Assembly (NCBI GenBank): GCA_029204225.1
Contig: CM055112.1
Coordinates: forward strand, 23,450,392 to 23,514,391
Length of the DNA stretch: 64,000 bases
Direction of reading: 5' to 3'
Source: Diphasiastrum complanatum
Taxonomy: Eukaryota > Streptophyta > Lycopodiopsida > Lycopodiales > Lycopodiaceae
Translations under genes and position numbers: made by a program
The notes under the pieces: generated by a model
Told to the model about the DNA's origin: nothing
The model's input: only the letters and a program-made list of their open reading frames with translations
Databases searched by the model: none
Part shown: positions 11,589 to 23,970 of the stretch, piece after piece
Numbering within the stretch: the stretch's first letter is position 1
Layout of the letters: each line of letters opens with the position of its first letter

Positions 11589-12757
11589 ATGTAGAAGCAG
11601 TACTTGAGTGGACATCGAATATTGTTGAGTACCTGATGCTAGGACAACCGAATGACTCTTTGACAAAAGTACAGAAGAGACAATTGATTCATAAGGATCA
11701 ACCTTATTAATTGATTGCGCAACAATTGTATCATTGTGGATTAGACAATATTCTACGTAGATGTGCTTTACCACATGAAATACCAGATTTAATCATGTTT
11801 TCACATGATGGCATGGGCGGAGGGCACTTTTCTATAGATATTACTGTTCACAAACTTTTGCAATCAGGTTGTTGGTGGCCTATGCTTCATAAGGACACAG
11901 AAAATTTTAATCAGACATGTGATGTTTGCCAGAGAGCACGACGGTCTACTAGACAGAACTATGAACCCTTGCATCCAGTTTTATCGCAAGCACCGTTTGA
12001 AAAATGGGGACTGGATTATGTTGGTCCTATTCATCCTACCACACAAGGATCTCAGGCCCGATATATTATTGTAGCAATTGATTATATGACCAAGTGGGTT
12101 GAAGCCAAAGCTGTCAAAGTTGCTGATGCTACACACTTTGTTAATCAGACAATAAAGTGTTTACTGGAAGATTTCTATGTTATACACAGATTTAGCACTC
12201 CAATAAGATTCTCTGCACTATTATGACAAAGACAGTTAAAGCGAGTCGGTTTGATTGGGAACATAAACTGTATGCAGCATTATGGGCATTCAAAACTGCT
12301 TACAAAAATAGTACAAATCAAACACCCTTTCAATTGGTTTATGGTCAAGATGTTGTCATGTCGATTGAATTTTTAATTCCATCTTTACGCATAGCGACAA
12401 CAGAACGATTAAATGATGATAAGTCTTTACAACTATGTCATGAAATGTTGTACAAATTATGTGAAACACGATTGATGGCAGTTCACGCATTAGCAGTAGA
12501 GAAAGCTCGTCGAAAGACATGGCACGATCATCGATTGCACAAAAAGGATCTGAAAGCAGGAGATCTTGCACTGATGTACAAAACCAAGCTGATCAAGGGA
12601 AAATTGAAGTTTACTGGTGACGGCCCGTATAAAGTGAGATAAATCCTGAACTATGACGCAATAATTCTTGAGCACTTGGACGGAAAATGATTTGGTCCTC
12701 CGGTGAATGGCAGCCGATTACGCAAGTTTTGGCAGCCTGATCTTGATGATTTTTAAT
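11589..12757 (+). pseudogene. Ty3/gypsy integrase, broken and internally deleted
   Basis: The frame resumes with the RNase H-integrase linker (EWTSNIVEYLMLGQ near 11,605). The zinc-binding H-H-C-C domain follows (H near 11,823, CDVCQRA near 11,920), then the start of the catalytic core, GLDYVGPIHP with the first Asp near 12,010. The core then breaks at about 12,210. The segment holding the second Asp and the catalytic Glu is missing, and the frame continues from a point well past it (FDWEHKLYAALWAFKTAY). The C-terminal part (KGKLKFTGDGPYKV and NGSRLRKFWQPD) has no chromodomain, which fits the Tat/Athila side of Ty3/gypsy. The protein could not integrate DNA. Confidence 0.8.
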
Positions 12758-13535
12758 TTTATTTGTTTTTCAATTTCTTGTTTTCAAATATTAAATTATT
12801 CAGTTTTTGTTTGAAAAAAATAGTAAAAAAAAAACCTCAGAAAAGACTGATGAGCAAAAGTCAGAAAAGTCATCAGCATGGGAAACAGGAAGGACAGTAT
12901 TTTTTTATGAAAAATGACTTATAAAATGACTATTTTGATCAAATATTGCCTATATAGTATCAGAAACCTTCGCTGAGCCTCCAGATTGTACATCCACTTC
13001 AGATCTATCTAAATTGAGTTGGGCGAAGATTCTTGTTCAGAAAAAATCCATTTTTTGAGTCAGGTGAATTATCAGCAATATGTCATTTTGGGAACCTTCA
13101 CCGATCACCTTACTCTCATTATGAACCTTCACTGACATGCTAGATGGTCTTAAAATGTCAAAATTAGGCTGTCCATAGCCTCAGATTTTGAAAAAATGCA
13201 TTTATGATAGTACTTGGGTGAAGGTTCATCCTTCGCCAACCCTGGAAAATGTTCGCCTGATAGGTTCAGATCTCCAGAAATCTTCATCGAGATTTTTATA
13301 GCCTATTTTCACAGTATTGTACATGCCTGCAACTTTTTGTTCAGAACTAATCAGCCAAACTAGTATTCAGTGTAATAGACCCTCCAAATTCACCTATAAG
13401 TTGGCTGAATTCGATTCATTCCTCACTTGTGCTAGTGAAGCTCTTGCCAATTTTTCCCGTGGCCAAAGCCTTCCAAACTTTCTGAACTATTTTTTGATAT
13501 ACATTTGCGCGTCTTACTTTTCGTTTCTGATCATC
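12758..13535 (+). other. Spacer between integrase and the downstream ORF
   Basis: No coding sequence is supported here. The stretch carries CTTCGCC and related motifs (near 12,968, 13,021, 13,090, 13,126 and 13,216) that also mark the leader of the same element. Confidence 0.5.
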
Positions 13536-15087
13536 ATGTCTTTCACAGATACATCCCAGTCTCCTCATTATACTATCCATCGTGATGTCCCATCTGCAAC
13601 GGATATCATGATACTTCCTAGCACAAGCATGGTCACTCAGTAGATGACCCTTGCGGAGTCTTTGCTTACTGCAATGGGTATTCATGAGAGAACCTTTTTT
13701 GGGAGAATCAACATGGATTTCATCACTCTTGCCTTCAGTGTGTGGAAGGAAGAGAAATTCAAGTTTTATATCACCTTTCAGGGAGACACACACAAGGTGC
13801 ACATGACTGAGGCCGCCCTTGCTACCATAGGCATAGCGTCTGGTACCCAAGCCTCACCCAACCATAAATAGGCCAAACAGGCTATTAAGCCTTACAGTGA
13901 CCTGACAAATGATTTGCATTGGACCAATGATGGCTACCTTCTCGATGCCATCACACAGCCTGCCATACATGCTGCTGCCCAACTCTTCAATAACTTTCTG
14001 ATGGTTGGCAACCTCAGGAAAGACCGCATCACTTCTCAGATCCTAAGTAGGATAGTCGAGTCCTATGTCAAGATAGCCAAGGCCCCTCTCGAACCATATA
14101 ATTGGTTCAAGACTATTTCTGGTGAGCTCAAACGAGCCATTAAGAGCCATACCAAGCAGCAGTTTGTTGTTGGCTCCTTGTTGTCTCTTCTAGTGGCCTC
14201 CCACCTTGAAAACAAAATCCATGGCTTCCACCTGGATTCTATACTTTCGATTTATGAAGAAGCACCGGCGAGTCATCCCACCGGGCCTCCAGTTCACATA
14301 GTTGACGTTGTCCATGTAGCGAGATCGCCTTTCCTGACCCACCTTTTGCATCACGATGTCGTACTAGATATACACCGTCAGCTGCACTTACACCCCCTGC
14401 TGCTACTCGCACTGAACTTCCTATTTCCCCCCCCCCGCCTTTGATGCTTCCCTCACCTGAGGGCTTTGAAGAGGAAGATGTTTTTGAATAAGAAGAAGTA
14501 CCGGCACCGGTTTCATGCCAACCAAGGACGATACCCTCAGGTCCTATTGTTGCTACCACCTCCACGACAGTAGATTCTAGTGATGCTCTCGGTTTGGTCT
14601 CAAGCCTTGCGCAAGTGATCCAATCTATGCTTGACAGGAAAAAAGAAATGGAGCAGAGAATTTCCGACATGGGATCTGAAAATACTCTTATCAGCCAGAA
14701 GATTATTCAGCTCTAGATAGATAATTGAAGATTGCCAAGCAACACGAAGAAAAATCTGAAACTAAAAAAAAGATGGCATAGCAACAAGCTTATCATCTCG
14801 AAGGATACGTTAGCTCCCTGCAGAATGCCTTGACAACCGCACAAGATTAGGTGGACAAGGCCATGCAGGATGCAAAGCAAGAAGTGCAGCTGTTACAAGG
14901 TCAATTGCAGATGGCAAAGCAGGATCACACACGTCTCCAAGATGGATTGGAAGCGACCACCCTTGAGTGTGATGCATATCTTCAGATGCAAATACCAGAT
15001 CATCCGATAACTCCGTGGAGATCGCGTATTTGTTCAAGAAAGTGGAAACTTACAAAGTGGCCCTTCAGGGATTCCAAGGCCACTTGA
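13536..15087 (+). pseudogene. Extra ORF downstream of integrase, gypsy element
   Basis: An ATG at 13,536 opens a frame that stays in register to 14,444 except for two TAG codons (13,641 and 13,869). The first part (residues about 40-230) looks globular and includes GRINMDFITLAFSVWKEEKF and KTISGELKRAIKSHTKQQF. A C-run near 14,427-14,437 coincides with a frame change. Beyond it come an acidic Pro-rich linker and a Gln/Lys-rich coiled-coil stretch (for example QEVQLLQGQLQMAKQDHTRL near 14,880). Athila and Tat elements are known to carry additional ORFs in this position. I do not recognise the domain, and nothing like a transmembrane segment is evident. Confidence 0.5.
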
Positions 15088-15314
15088 AACTCGTGGGAGA
15101 GATAGACTTCTTACTTGGATGTGCTTCATTTCTGTGATTGAAGCAATATCCAGATTCAAGATAGATTGATATTTTCTGTTGAGAGTTTGATCTCACATTC
15201 TGTTGCTAGATTTCATAGGTTGGATCAACATTATCAGTGTTAGATCCTAGGTTGAGATAGCAAGCAACATTTTCAACTCCATCTTTATCATTACTTGAAT
15301 TTCTCATAGAGAAG
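15088..15314 (+). other. Junction between gypsy remnant and copia element
   Basis: Neither a gypsy 3' LTR nor a copia 5' LTR can be recognised here. A faint primer-site-like word (ATTATCAGTG near 15,230) is too weak to define an LTR end. The copia element is therefore probably truncated at its 5' end. Confidence 0.4.
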
Positions 15315-16031
15315 ATGTCTTCATCTGGTTCACATTTCTTGGAGCACAGTGAGAGATTAACATCTTCCAATTATGCAATGTGGAAGATTAGAATGGAATC
15401 ATTATTGATTCTACAAGATGTAATGGACATTGTGAGTGGAGCTGAAGAAGAACCTGCAACACCTAATGAAGCTACAACATTCAACAAAAGAACCAAAATT
15501 GCCCTTCATTTTATAAAAATGAATGTCACAAATGAAGTATTAAGAGAGATCAGTACATGCACCATTGCCAAGGAGGCTTGGGACACTCTAAAAACAATAT
15601 ATGAAAATAAGAATACTTCTAGATTGCTTACACTTAGAGACCAAATTTTTCAAAGTTATCAGAGAGTTGATGAGAGTGCTTCATCATATGTAATGAGAGT
15701 AAAGGATCTTCATCAAGAATTAGCTAATATTGGAGATGCTCTTAAGAACACTGAACTTGTTCAAGTAGTTCTTAAGGGACTTAGAGATGAGTATGACAAA
15801 AATGTGCAGACTTACGCTGTCAGGGAGGAACTTCCATCCTTGGAGACACTACAAGGTGTTCTCATTGCTGAAGAAAGCAGGCAAGAGAACAAGAAGTTGA
15901 GGATCAACAAACTTTCATTGAAAGATGGTGGAGATGACAAAGCAGTCTTCATCAGAGACAAGTCAAGAGGCAAGGGAAAAGGTCAACAACACTTCAAGAA
16001 GGACAAAGCCAAAGAAAGTGGTGAGGATTAA
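15315..16031 (+). CDS. gag: Copia gag (UBN2-type), element 1
   Basis: This 238-residue frame starts at an ATG with gag hallmarks: LTSSNYAMWKIRMESLL at residues about 14-30, then AWDTLKTIYENKNTSRLLTL and SYVMRVKDLHQELA. This is the gag polyprotein/UBN2 family of copia elements, which packages the RNA. The C-terminal basic tail runs to a TAA at 16,029. The frame beyond it (SSQVATSSGKKN) continues to the zinc knuckle KCFF..CGKKGHYAPNC, so the stop is a mutation and not the natural end. A T10 run inside the knuckle also shifts the frame, where eight T would keep it. Confidence 0.85.
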   Translation: MSSSGSHFLEHSERLTSSNYAMWKIRMESLLILQDVMDIVSGAEEEPATPNEATTFNKRTKIALHFIKMNVTNEVLREISTCTIAKEAWDTLKTIYENKNTSRLLTLRDQIFQSYQRVDESASSYVMRVKDLHQELANIGDALKNTELVQVVLKGLRDEYDKNVQTYAVREELPSLETLQGVLIAEESRQENKKLRINKLSLKDGGDDKAVFIRDKSRGKGKGQQHFKKDKAKESGED

Positions 16032-18655
16032 TCCTCACAAGTTGCAACATCCAGTGGCAAGAAGAATCTGTCAAAGATCAAGTGTTTTTTTTTTGTGGCA
16101 AGAAAGGCCACTATGCACCAAATTGTTTCAAGAAGAAAAACCAATCTAAGCAAGCTAATCTTACTAATGAGGATGAGTGTGAGGGTGTTGAGAGTAAAAG
16201 AGAGGATTCTTTAATGATGTCTAGTTTTTCATCTTTTCCTTTCAAGAATGAAGAAATCTGGTGGATAGATAGTGGGGCTAGTTCCCATATGTCTAGTTCT
16301 AGAAACTCTTTCACAAGTCTCATGCCATATCTATGTGCAAAAAGATCAATCTATACTGCTAATGATGTACAATTGAAGGAATAGGTAGTATTCACCAAAA
16401 GCAAAGGAGGAGCAAATTGCTTTGTTTCCTTTGTAGATGATTATAAAGATATTCTTGGATCTATATGTTGTCTTCTAAAGCCATGGTTTATGATGTTTTT
16501 CTTACTTTCAAAGCTTATGTAGAAAAGCAGCTTTCTTTCAAGTTGAAAGTTTTGAGAAGTGATAGTGGAGGTGAATACACCTCCAATAAGTTTAAAGACT
16601 ATTTTGAGAGAGAGGGAATACAAAAAGAATTTTCTTCTTCTTATACTCCTTAGCAAAATGGAGTTGCTGAGAGAAAAAATAGAACTTTGTGTGAATGTGC
16701 AAAAGCCATTAGGCTAGAAGCATCTCTGCCTAAAGAATTTTGGGGAGAAGCAGTTGCATGTGCAAATTATCTTTGTAATAGGCTTCCTAATCTTGCAATA
16801 GAGGGAAGAACACCATTTGAGATGTTGTATAAGAAAAAGTCTAAGGTAGATCATCTTAGGATCTTTGGCTATGTATGCTTTGTGCATGTACCTTTAGAGA
16901 CTAGGAAAAAGGATGATCCTAGTGATGTTAAAGGAATATTTGTGGGATATGCATCTACTGAAAAAGCATACACCTACACCAAGAAGATCTACAAGAGAAA
17001 GCCAAGAAGGCTCACATATGATGAGGAAGGAAGACAAGTGGAAGGTGAAACTTCCTAGCATGCTCTCTTCATATCAGAGGAAGAGACTAAATATGTCCAA
17101 GAAGCACTTCAATCCAAGATGTGGGTTGAAGCAATGACCCAAGAGTTTGAAGCCTTGATGTCAAACAACACATGGGAGCTTGTGGAGCCACCAAACAACA
17201 TGCATGTGATTGGATGTAAGTGGGTTTTTAGAATCAAGGATAATAATGATGGATCTATCAACAAATATAAAGCAAGACTTTGTGCTAAAGGCTACTCTCA
17301 AATCAAAGGTCTTGACTATGAAGACACCTTTGCACCAGCTGCAAAAATGGCAACAATCAAAATACTCATATCTCTTGCATGTTATCACAATTGGAGGATG
17401 TTTCAGCTTGATATTTCTAATGCCTTTCTCAATGGTTACCTTGAGGAGGAGATTTACATGGAGCAACCACCTGGATTTGTGAAAAAAGGTGAAGAATCAA
17501 AAGTTTGTCCTTTGTTCAAAAGTCTCTATGGACTAAAACAAGCACCAAGTCTTGGTATGCAAGGCTCAACTCCTATCTCATATCACTCGGATTTTGTCTT
17601 AGTGAATATCACCCCTCTTTGTATATTAAGTTTGTAAATAACTTTGTAGTTATTCTTCTCATCTATGTAGATGATGTCATTCTTTTTGGAAATAATGAGA
17701 AGCTAGTTGAAGAAACTAAGCATGCACTTGGTAGCGAGTTTAAGATGCAGGACTTAGGATTTCTTCACTATATTTTAGGCCTTGAAATTGATTTTTGAAA
17801 AGGTCATGCCTTTATAAGCCAAAGTAGATATGCACTTTCGATGCTCAAGAAATTTCAAATGGAAAACTGTAAAGGCATAGATACACCAATGGAGCACATT
17901 GTAAAAGTTCCTACAAAAGATGATGAAAAATCCTTTGTGGACATCACTCTTTATAGGAGTCTTATTGGCTCACTTATGTGGTTAATTGTGACTAGGCTTG
18001 ATCTAAGCTTTAGTGTGCATAAGCTAAGTCAACACATGCAGGATCCAAAGATATATCATTGGAAGTTGGCTAAAAGAATCTTGAGGTATATATCTTCTAC
18101 CTTAGACTATGGATTAATCTACAAAGGAGAAGATCTGACTTTGGTTGCTTTTTTAGATTCAGGTTTTGCAGGAGATAGGTTGGATAGAAAATCCACAAGT
18201 GCTTACACAATTTTCTTGGAGGGAATTTAGTTTCTTGGCTATCAAAGAAACAAGCAACTATATCCTTATCATCCCGTGAAACTAAATACAAATCTCTTAC
18301 AATCACAACAAAAGAGGTTTTATGGATCAAAAGGCTACTTTTGGAGCTAAAGTCTTATGGAGATGAAGATCTTCCAATTATCAAGAATGATAACATCTTA
18401 GCTCAGGCTCTTGCAAATAATCCTGTGTTCCATGCAAGGAGCAAACACATCGAAGTAGCTCATCATTTTGTAAGAGAAAAAATTATTGGGAGAGAGATCT
18501 TATTGGAGCATGTTGGGTCTTCAAATTGTGTTGCAGATCTTCTCACCAAGCCATTGTTCAAGAATGTCTTTATCAAGATGAGGTCTAACCTTGGCCTAAT
18601 TTCAAAGTCTATGTTGGATAGGAACATATATTTTAAGGAGGAGTGTGAAGAATAG
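16032..18655 (+). pseudogene. pol: Copia pol, element 1: protease, integrase, RT, RNase H
   Basis: The zinc knuckle is followed by the protease motif WWIDSGASSHM near 16,260. The integrase lacks its HHCC domain and the first catalytic Asp: an internal deletion near 16,384-16,430 joins the protease to VSFVDDY. The remaining core keeps LRSDSGGEY and QNGVAERKNRT, the latter after a TAG in place of CAG near 16,652. Reverse transcriptase shows KWVFRIK, FQLDISNAFLNG and the catalytic YVDD (LLIYVDDVILFG near 17,665), with frameshifts near 17,550. RNase H motifs include RSLIGSLMW, DSGFAGDRLDRKSTS and HARSKHIEVAHHFVREK. The copy is inactive. Confidence 0.85.
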
Positions 18656-19362
18656 TAAAATAAGATCTTCCTATCTCAAGTTTTGGGGCCATGACCATGT
18701 TATTTCCATTGTGAACTTTATTGTACATAAAGGTATGTGAATTGAGCACATAACCTTCTACAATAGGTTGAGTTTGAGTTAGGTAGATTCAAATTTGATG
18801 TCATGCAAAAGTTTAGTTTACATGCAATGTCATTTAGAGTGCATGCATGCAATATGCAATCAGTGGATGCAACATGCAAAGTAGTTTTTGTGATCTACAC
18901 ATGTCTAGGCAATTTTGAGAGGTGACATGCAGTACATGCAATATCAATGCATGCAGTTATACCTGTGGATCCATGTTAGTTGAGTTAACTAAGTTAAGTG
19001 GACTTTCCATGCAACTCCACTAGAGGAATTCGAGTCTCTTTGATGTAGGGAAACTGTGGCATGTTTTGCCATATTGTAAATATTGAGATTTTGGTGTTTT
19101 CGACTCATTCTCTCTCTACCACGTTGTAAAGTGTTGATTTTCTCCCTCTACCCTAGAGCAGCCTGTTTTTCCCATACTGAGCTCTTAGAATTATTTCTGA
19201 CATTCATTTATCACAGTGAGAAGTTAGTTTTTTCAGTCTGATGTATCTCTTGCCTTAGATTTTTCAAGTAATCTATTCTTTGATCAATCTTGTGCAATCA
19301 CAACACCTCAGTAAGATCCTGTGAGGTGTGTGGTGAAGTTTACACGTGCTAAAAACTTCACA
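18644..19362 (+). repeat. 3' LTR of copia element 1
   Basis: The LTR starts TGTGAAGAATAG straight after a purine tract and probably ends in ACTTCACA, giving about 719 bp with TG...CA ends. Copia element 2 has the same arrangement, TGTGAAAAATTG after GAGAAGGAG. The middle (18,800-18,960) is unusually rich in the words ATGCA and TGCAT. The sequence after the end belongs to the ParB-like gene. Confidence 0.55.
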
Positions 19363-19364
19363 TT

Positions 19365-19987
19365 GCAAAAGAAGATTCGGTTCAAAATGTTATTGACGTG
19401 TCGGCTCCAAATTTTTTTGCAAAATTAGAACTAGATAGAGTTGATTTTCTAAAGGAGTATATTAAAAAATTACAAAAATACGAGAGTTGCTATCCATTGG
19501 AAATAAAAACAATAGAAAATATTAATGTCATTAAATGTGTGTTGCCTCCTTTGGTGCACAATTGCTGACCATTCAATTCTACATATTGTGACAAGCTTTT
19601 GCACTCATTCCTTACTACACCAAAAATTGTACCTACACCGTGTTATTCCTTTTCAAAGAAGTGAAACTGGGGTGGTTGAGTTGGTTGAAATATAATATGT
19701 TCAAGATGTGTATAAGGAAGATATTTATTTCTATGTTGTCAATGGACAACATACCATTGAGGCCGCCAAACATGTATTGAATCTACTTGTAAACAAAGTT
19801 GAGAAGATTCAAAATGTGCAGAAACTTCAAAAACATTATGAAACAAGAAAATGTCATATTTTGAGCCATTTGATTTCGTCGATGGATTGCGTCTCTTGAG
19901 TGCTCAACGAAATAAATGAGAAATATCATCTGAAAAGCTCTTACATGGAGTTTCTACTACAAGCAAGGATGCAGTGGGAAGCATTGG
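19365..19987 (+). pseudogene. Unrecognised host-like gene with ParB-like motif, 5' part
   Basis: Two overlapping frames look coding. The first (19,365-19,565) reads as a charged, helix-rich stretch with FFAKLELDRVDFLKEYIKKL. The second, from about 19,672, contains VVELVE, then IYFYVVNGQHTIEAAKHVL, followed by a helical Lys-rich region and a block ending in QWEAL at the insertion point. The NGQHTIEAA stretch preceded by an L-V-E helix resembles the ParB/sulfiredoxin-like fold (compare the bacterial pattern of a hydrophobic strand, G-x-H-R and an A-A helix). Stops at 19,566, about 19,694 and 19,897 show that the copy is broken. I do not recognise the family; a plant nuclear gene is more likely than a transposon, but this is inference. 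Confidence 0.5.
19983..19987. repeat. Target-site duplication ATTGG, left
   Basis: The five bases before copia element 2 are repeated immediately after it at 24,830-24,834. Confidence 0.9.
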
Positions 19988-20601
19988 TGTTGAAAGTATA
20001 GTACTAAGGACCATAAATGGATCTTTGAATTATCCATAAGGTTGATTGTGTGATTGTTGAACAATCTATCAGATACTAGTCAACAAAAAACAATATCTAA
20101 TTTAGTAGCTTGATAGAAAACAAGTAGAGACAATCAAATCATTGATCATAAATTGAAATCCGAGTTCCCACGTGTGAAAATCAGGCTATAGTACGGCGGC
20201 TTGTAGACAGAGTTTAATGAGTTCCAAGGCTAAGTTTCATTGGATTCAATAGCTATCATCATACAATAGGAGAAAAATTGAGTTTCCTCTTGAGGCTCCA
20301 AAAAGTTTCTATCTTCTCACTATGGAGAATGGAAATACATAGTAAAAGACACTTCCTTTGCAAAGTTAGGTGAAAATCTAGCATGTAATAAGGAAGTAGA
20401 CTCAACTTTCTTGCCCTAAAGTGAAAACCCTACTCTAGATCCAAGAGTCATGCTTGGTAGGTGCATGGTAGGTACAAATCTCATCATAAATCAAGGTCTA
20501 GATCCTACAAAGTAAGAATCACTACCAAATGGACAAAAGTTATTGACAAAATTTACAATATTCTACATGGCTAGATTTGCCAATGTAGGCAATTTTTCAC
20601 A
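19988..20601 (-). repeat. 3' LTR of copia element 2 (614 bp)
   Basis: The LTR is bounded by the purine tract on one side and the target duplication on the other. It lacks about 76 bases present in the 5' LTR, between the conserved CCAAATGGACA and ATTGACAAAAT words. Confidence 0.92.
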
Positions 20602-23600
20602 CTCCTTCTCAGATCTAGACTTGAAAACAACAATACAATTATCAATCACTCCAAGTGAAGATCTAAGCTTGACAAATGCATCTTTAGGTAAAGATTTAGT
20701 AAACAAATCAGCCAAGCAATTTGATGATGACACGTGTTGGAGCTTGATCTCTTTGGCTTGCACTTTCTCCCTCACGAAATGATGAGCAATCTCGATGTGT
20801 TTGCTCCTTGCATGGAATGTAGGATTAGTTGCAAGTGATTGGGCTGATTGGTTGTCACAATAGATGATATGGATCTCCTCCTCCATGACATGAAACTCCA
20901 CCAATAGCCTTTTGAGCCACACTTGCATGTTGATGTCAAGGCCTTGTACTCGGATTTTGTGGAAGATAAGGAGATGGTATCTTGCTTTTAGGAAAGCCAT
21001 GATACTACTCCATCACATAGAAAAGTGGAAAAAGCACTTGTTGATCTTCTATCCGCTTTGTCACCTGCAAAATCCAAGTCACCATAGGCTCTTAAGCCAA
21101 GATTAGTTCCTCTATACAAAATGCCAAAATTCTTAGTAGATGAAATGTATCTAAGAACTCTTTTGGCCATCTTCCAATGTGAAACTAGAGGACTTTGCAT
21201 GAATTGGATTAACTTTCTAACACTATAACTAAGATCAGGTCTAGTTATAGTTAAATAAATCAAGGAGCCAATAATCCTTCTATATAATGTGATGTCCTCA
21301 AAGGATGCTTCATCACCATCAGTAGATGCTTTTACATGTTGCTCCATTGGTGTCTCAATGCCTTTACAATTCTTCATTCCAAATCTATCTAGGATGGATG
21401 TAGCATATTTAGACTAAAATCACATCCTCTAATAACCTCTATTCCAAGAATGAAGCTTAATAGGCCGAGATCTACCATCTTAAACTCTTTTGCCAAAGCA
21501 ATTTTTACATCTCTAATTCCATCTAGGTCATTATTACTCAAGATAATGTCATCTATATACAAAACAAGAATAATGATCTTGACATCATGAAATTTTATGT
21601 ACAATTATGGATCATAATCACTCATTACAAAATTGATGGAAATGAGAAAAGAGTTTAGCCTAGAGTACCATGCTCTAGGTTCTTGTTTGAGTCCATAAAG
21701 GCTCTTCTTCAAGAAACACACCTTTCCTTCATGCTTTGCCTTGATGAAGCCCTTGGGTTGCCTCATGTAGATCTCTTCTTCCAAATAACCATTGAGGAAA
21801 GCATTTGTGAAATTAAGTTGGAATAGCTCTCAATTGAAGGTTGTAGCAAGACTAATGATCAACCTGATAGTAACAAGCTTAGCCACAGGAGCAAAAGTCT
21901 CATCATAATCAATGCCTTTGGTTTGTAAAAATCCTTTGGCTACAAGCCTAGCTTTATACTTACTTATTGATCCATCTTTATTATACTTCAATCTAAACAC
22001 CCACTTGCAATCAAGTGGTTTTTTCCCTTGAGGGAGCTTCACAAGATCCCAAGTATGATTCTCAATGAGAGCATAATACTCTACTTGCATAGCATCCATC
22101 CAACTCTTAGATTTACAAACATCTTCATAGCATGTTGGATCATCTAACATTGAAGTAAAAAAGGTGTAAGATGTGAAAGATGATGAGCCTTCCCTTTGAT
22201 CACCTTGACCATCATAGGTGAGCCTCAATGGCTCGATCCTTGCCCTTGTAGATCTGCTTGGAGTTCTTGGAGTTCTTGCACCTTGAGGTGGATCCTCAAG
22301 TTCTTCTTCACTTGGAAGATCCTCCTCCATTCTAGCATGATCTTTGGAATCAAGATGATTAGTAGCATTATCATCCAAATCACAAGCATGTCCTTCATAA
22401 AAAACAACATCCCTAACTCACTATCACCTTACTAGTGATGGGATTGAAGACTCTATATCCTTTGCTATTCTCACCATATCCCACAAAGATGCCTTTGACG
22501 GAGGTTGTATCATCCTTCTTCCTTGTATCCAAGAATTGGTGTACATAGCAAGTGGATCCAAAAACTTTGAGATCCTTGAGATTGGTCTTCTCTCCAAATA
22601 GAGCTTCAAATGGTGTGATTCCTCCAATGGCTTGGTTAGGCAATCTATTGCACAAATAATTAGCACAAATTATTGCCTCACCCCAAAATGGTCTGGATAG
22701 ATAAGCATCTAGCCTTAAGGCCTTAGCACACTCACAAAGAGATCTATTTCTCCTCTCACTCACTCCATTTTGTTGAGGGGTCTATGGACATGACAACTCC
22801 CTCTTTATGCCATTAGAACTACAAAAGTCAATCAACCTATTAGAGATATATTCACCTCTATTATCACTCCTTAATACCTTAATCTTGGTACTAAGTTGAT
22901 TTTCTACCAAAGTCTTGACAAGAGGTACATCCAACAATATCTAGAATAGTCATCAATGAAGATTACACACCATTAGACTCATGTGAAAAGCTATGAACAT
23001 CCGAGTGAATGAGTTTACGAGGAGAGCTTGATCTTGATGTAGATCTTGACAAGGGTAGTTTGTGAGCCTTTGAGAGGCTGCATGCTTCACATATCTTCCC
23101 ACACTTTGAGAAATGCTTGCGGAGTCCAACTACAAGCTCCTTTGCACACATAGATTCCATGGCTTTGAAGTTGGGATGGCCCAACCTTTTGTGCCATAGT
23201 TCCACATTTGATAACTCCACCTTTGATAAGTTAACACTCTCCACTGCAATATTAGCATCAAGCTTAAACAATATACCTTTCTTAAAGCCTTTGACTATAC
23301 ATTCATCATTTCTAAGGATGGAACAAACTCCATGCTTAAATTTTACATCAAGGCCATTATCCATTAATTGGCCAACACTAAGCAAATTCTTGGTTAACTT
23401 AGGAACATAAAGAACATTTTCAAGATTCATCCTTTTGATATGTCATGTGGGAACTAGCCCCACTATCAATCCACCAAGAATCATTGGTGTTGCTCTTGGA
23501 TGATGGTGGGTTGTTGGAAACCATCAAGGATGACTCTTCTTCATCCTCCTCCTCCTGATGTGCAATGTTGCTTTTTTTCTCTCTTGTGCCTTCTTCTTCT

Positions 23601-23970
23601 TGAGACATTTTGATGCAAAATGTCCTTTCTTTCCATAGACAAAACACTTGTACTTGGACTTGTCTTTGATCTTGCCCTTTGATCTTGAAGCCTCATCCTC
23701 CTCCTTGGTCTCCTTGAAGTGCTTCTTCTTGTCATTGGTCTTCTTCTTGCCTTTGAATGAGAAATTAGCTTTCTCATCACCATCCTGTAGAGAAATAGTA
23801 TTCATTATTGCATTGGTATGCATCATCCTACACTCTTCAGCCACTAATACACTATGAAGCTTTTCTATAGTGGGCAAATTTGCACCAAAAATTACATCAA
23901 ACTGACTCCAGATGAAATTACAGTAATCCAATGAATATAGGGGTCTAAATGTTGGTTCAGAGTTGGCCAC
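20563..23970 (-). pseudogene. pol: Copia gag-pol of element 2, broken
   Basis: Reading along the minus strand, only the C-terminal part of gag remains (LHSVLVAEECRMM, then zinc knuckle CFVYGKKGHFASKC with Tyr in place of a Cys). Protease follows with WWIDSGASSHM near 23,465. Integrase keeps the HHCC domain (LWHKRLGHPNF, CGKICEAC) and LRSDN-GEY, but the stretch between the zinc domain and the core is shortened. Reverse transcriptase shows KWVFRLKYN, then frameshifts, then LYIDDIIL near 21,550 (YIDD in place of YVDD). RNase H shows DLDFAGDKADRRSTS and HARSKHIEIAHHFVREK. The missing gag N-terminus and many frameshifts make the copy non-autonomous. Confidence 0.85.

Larger units (their letters stand above)
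15315..18655 (+). mobile_element. Ty1/copia element 1, coding region
   Basis: Gag, protease, integrase, reverse transcriptase and RNase H follow each other in copia order on the + strand. A 3' LTR starts at 18,644 just after the purine tract AAGGAGGAG. No 5' LTR is found. Confidence 0.85.
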
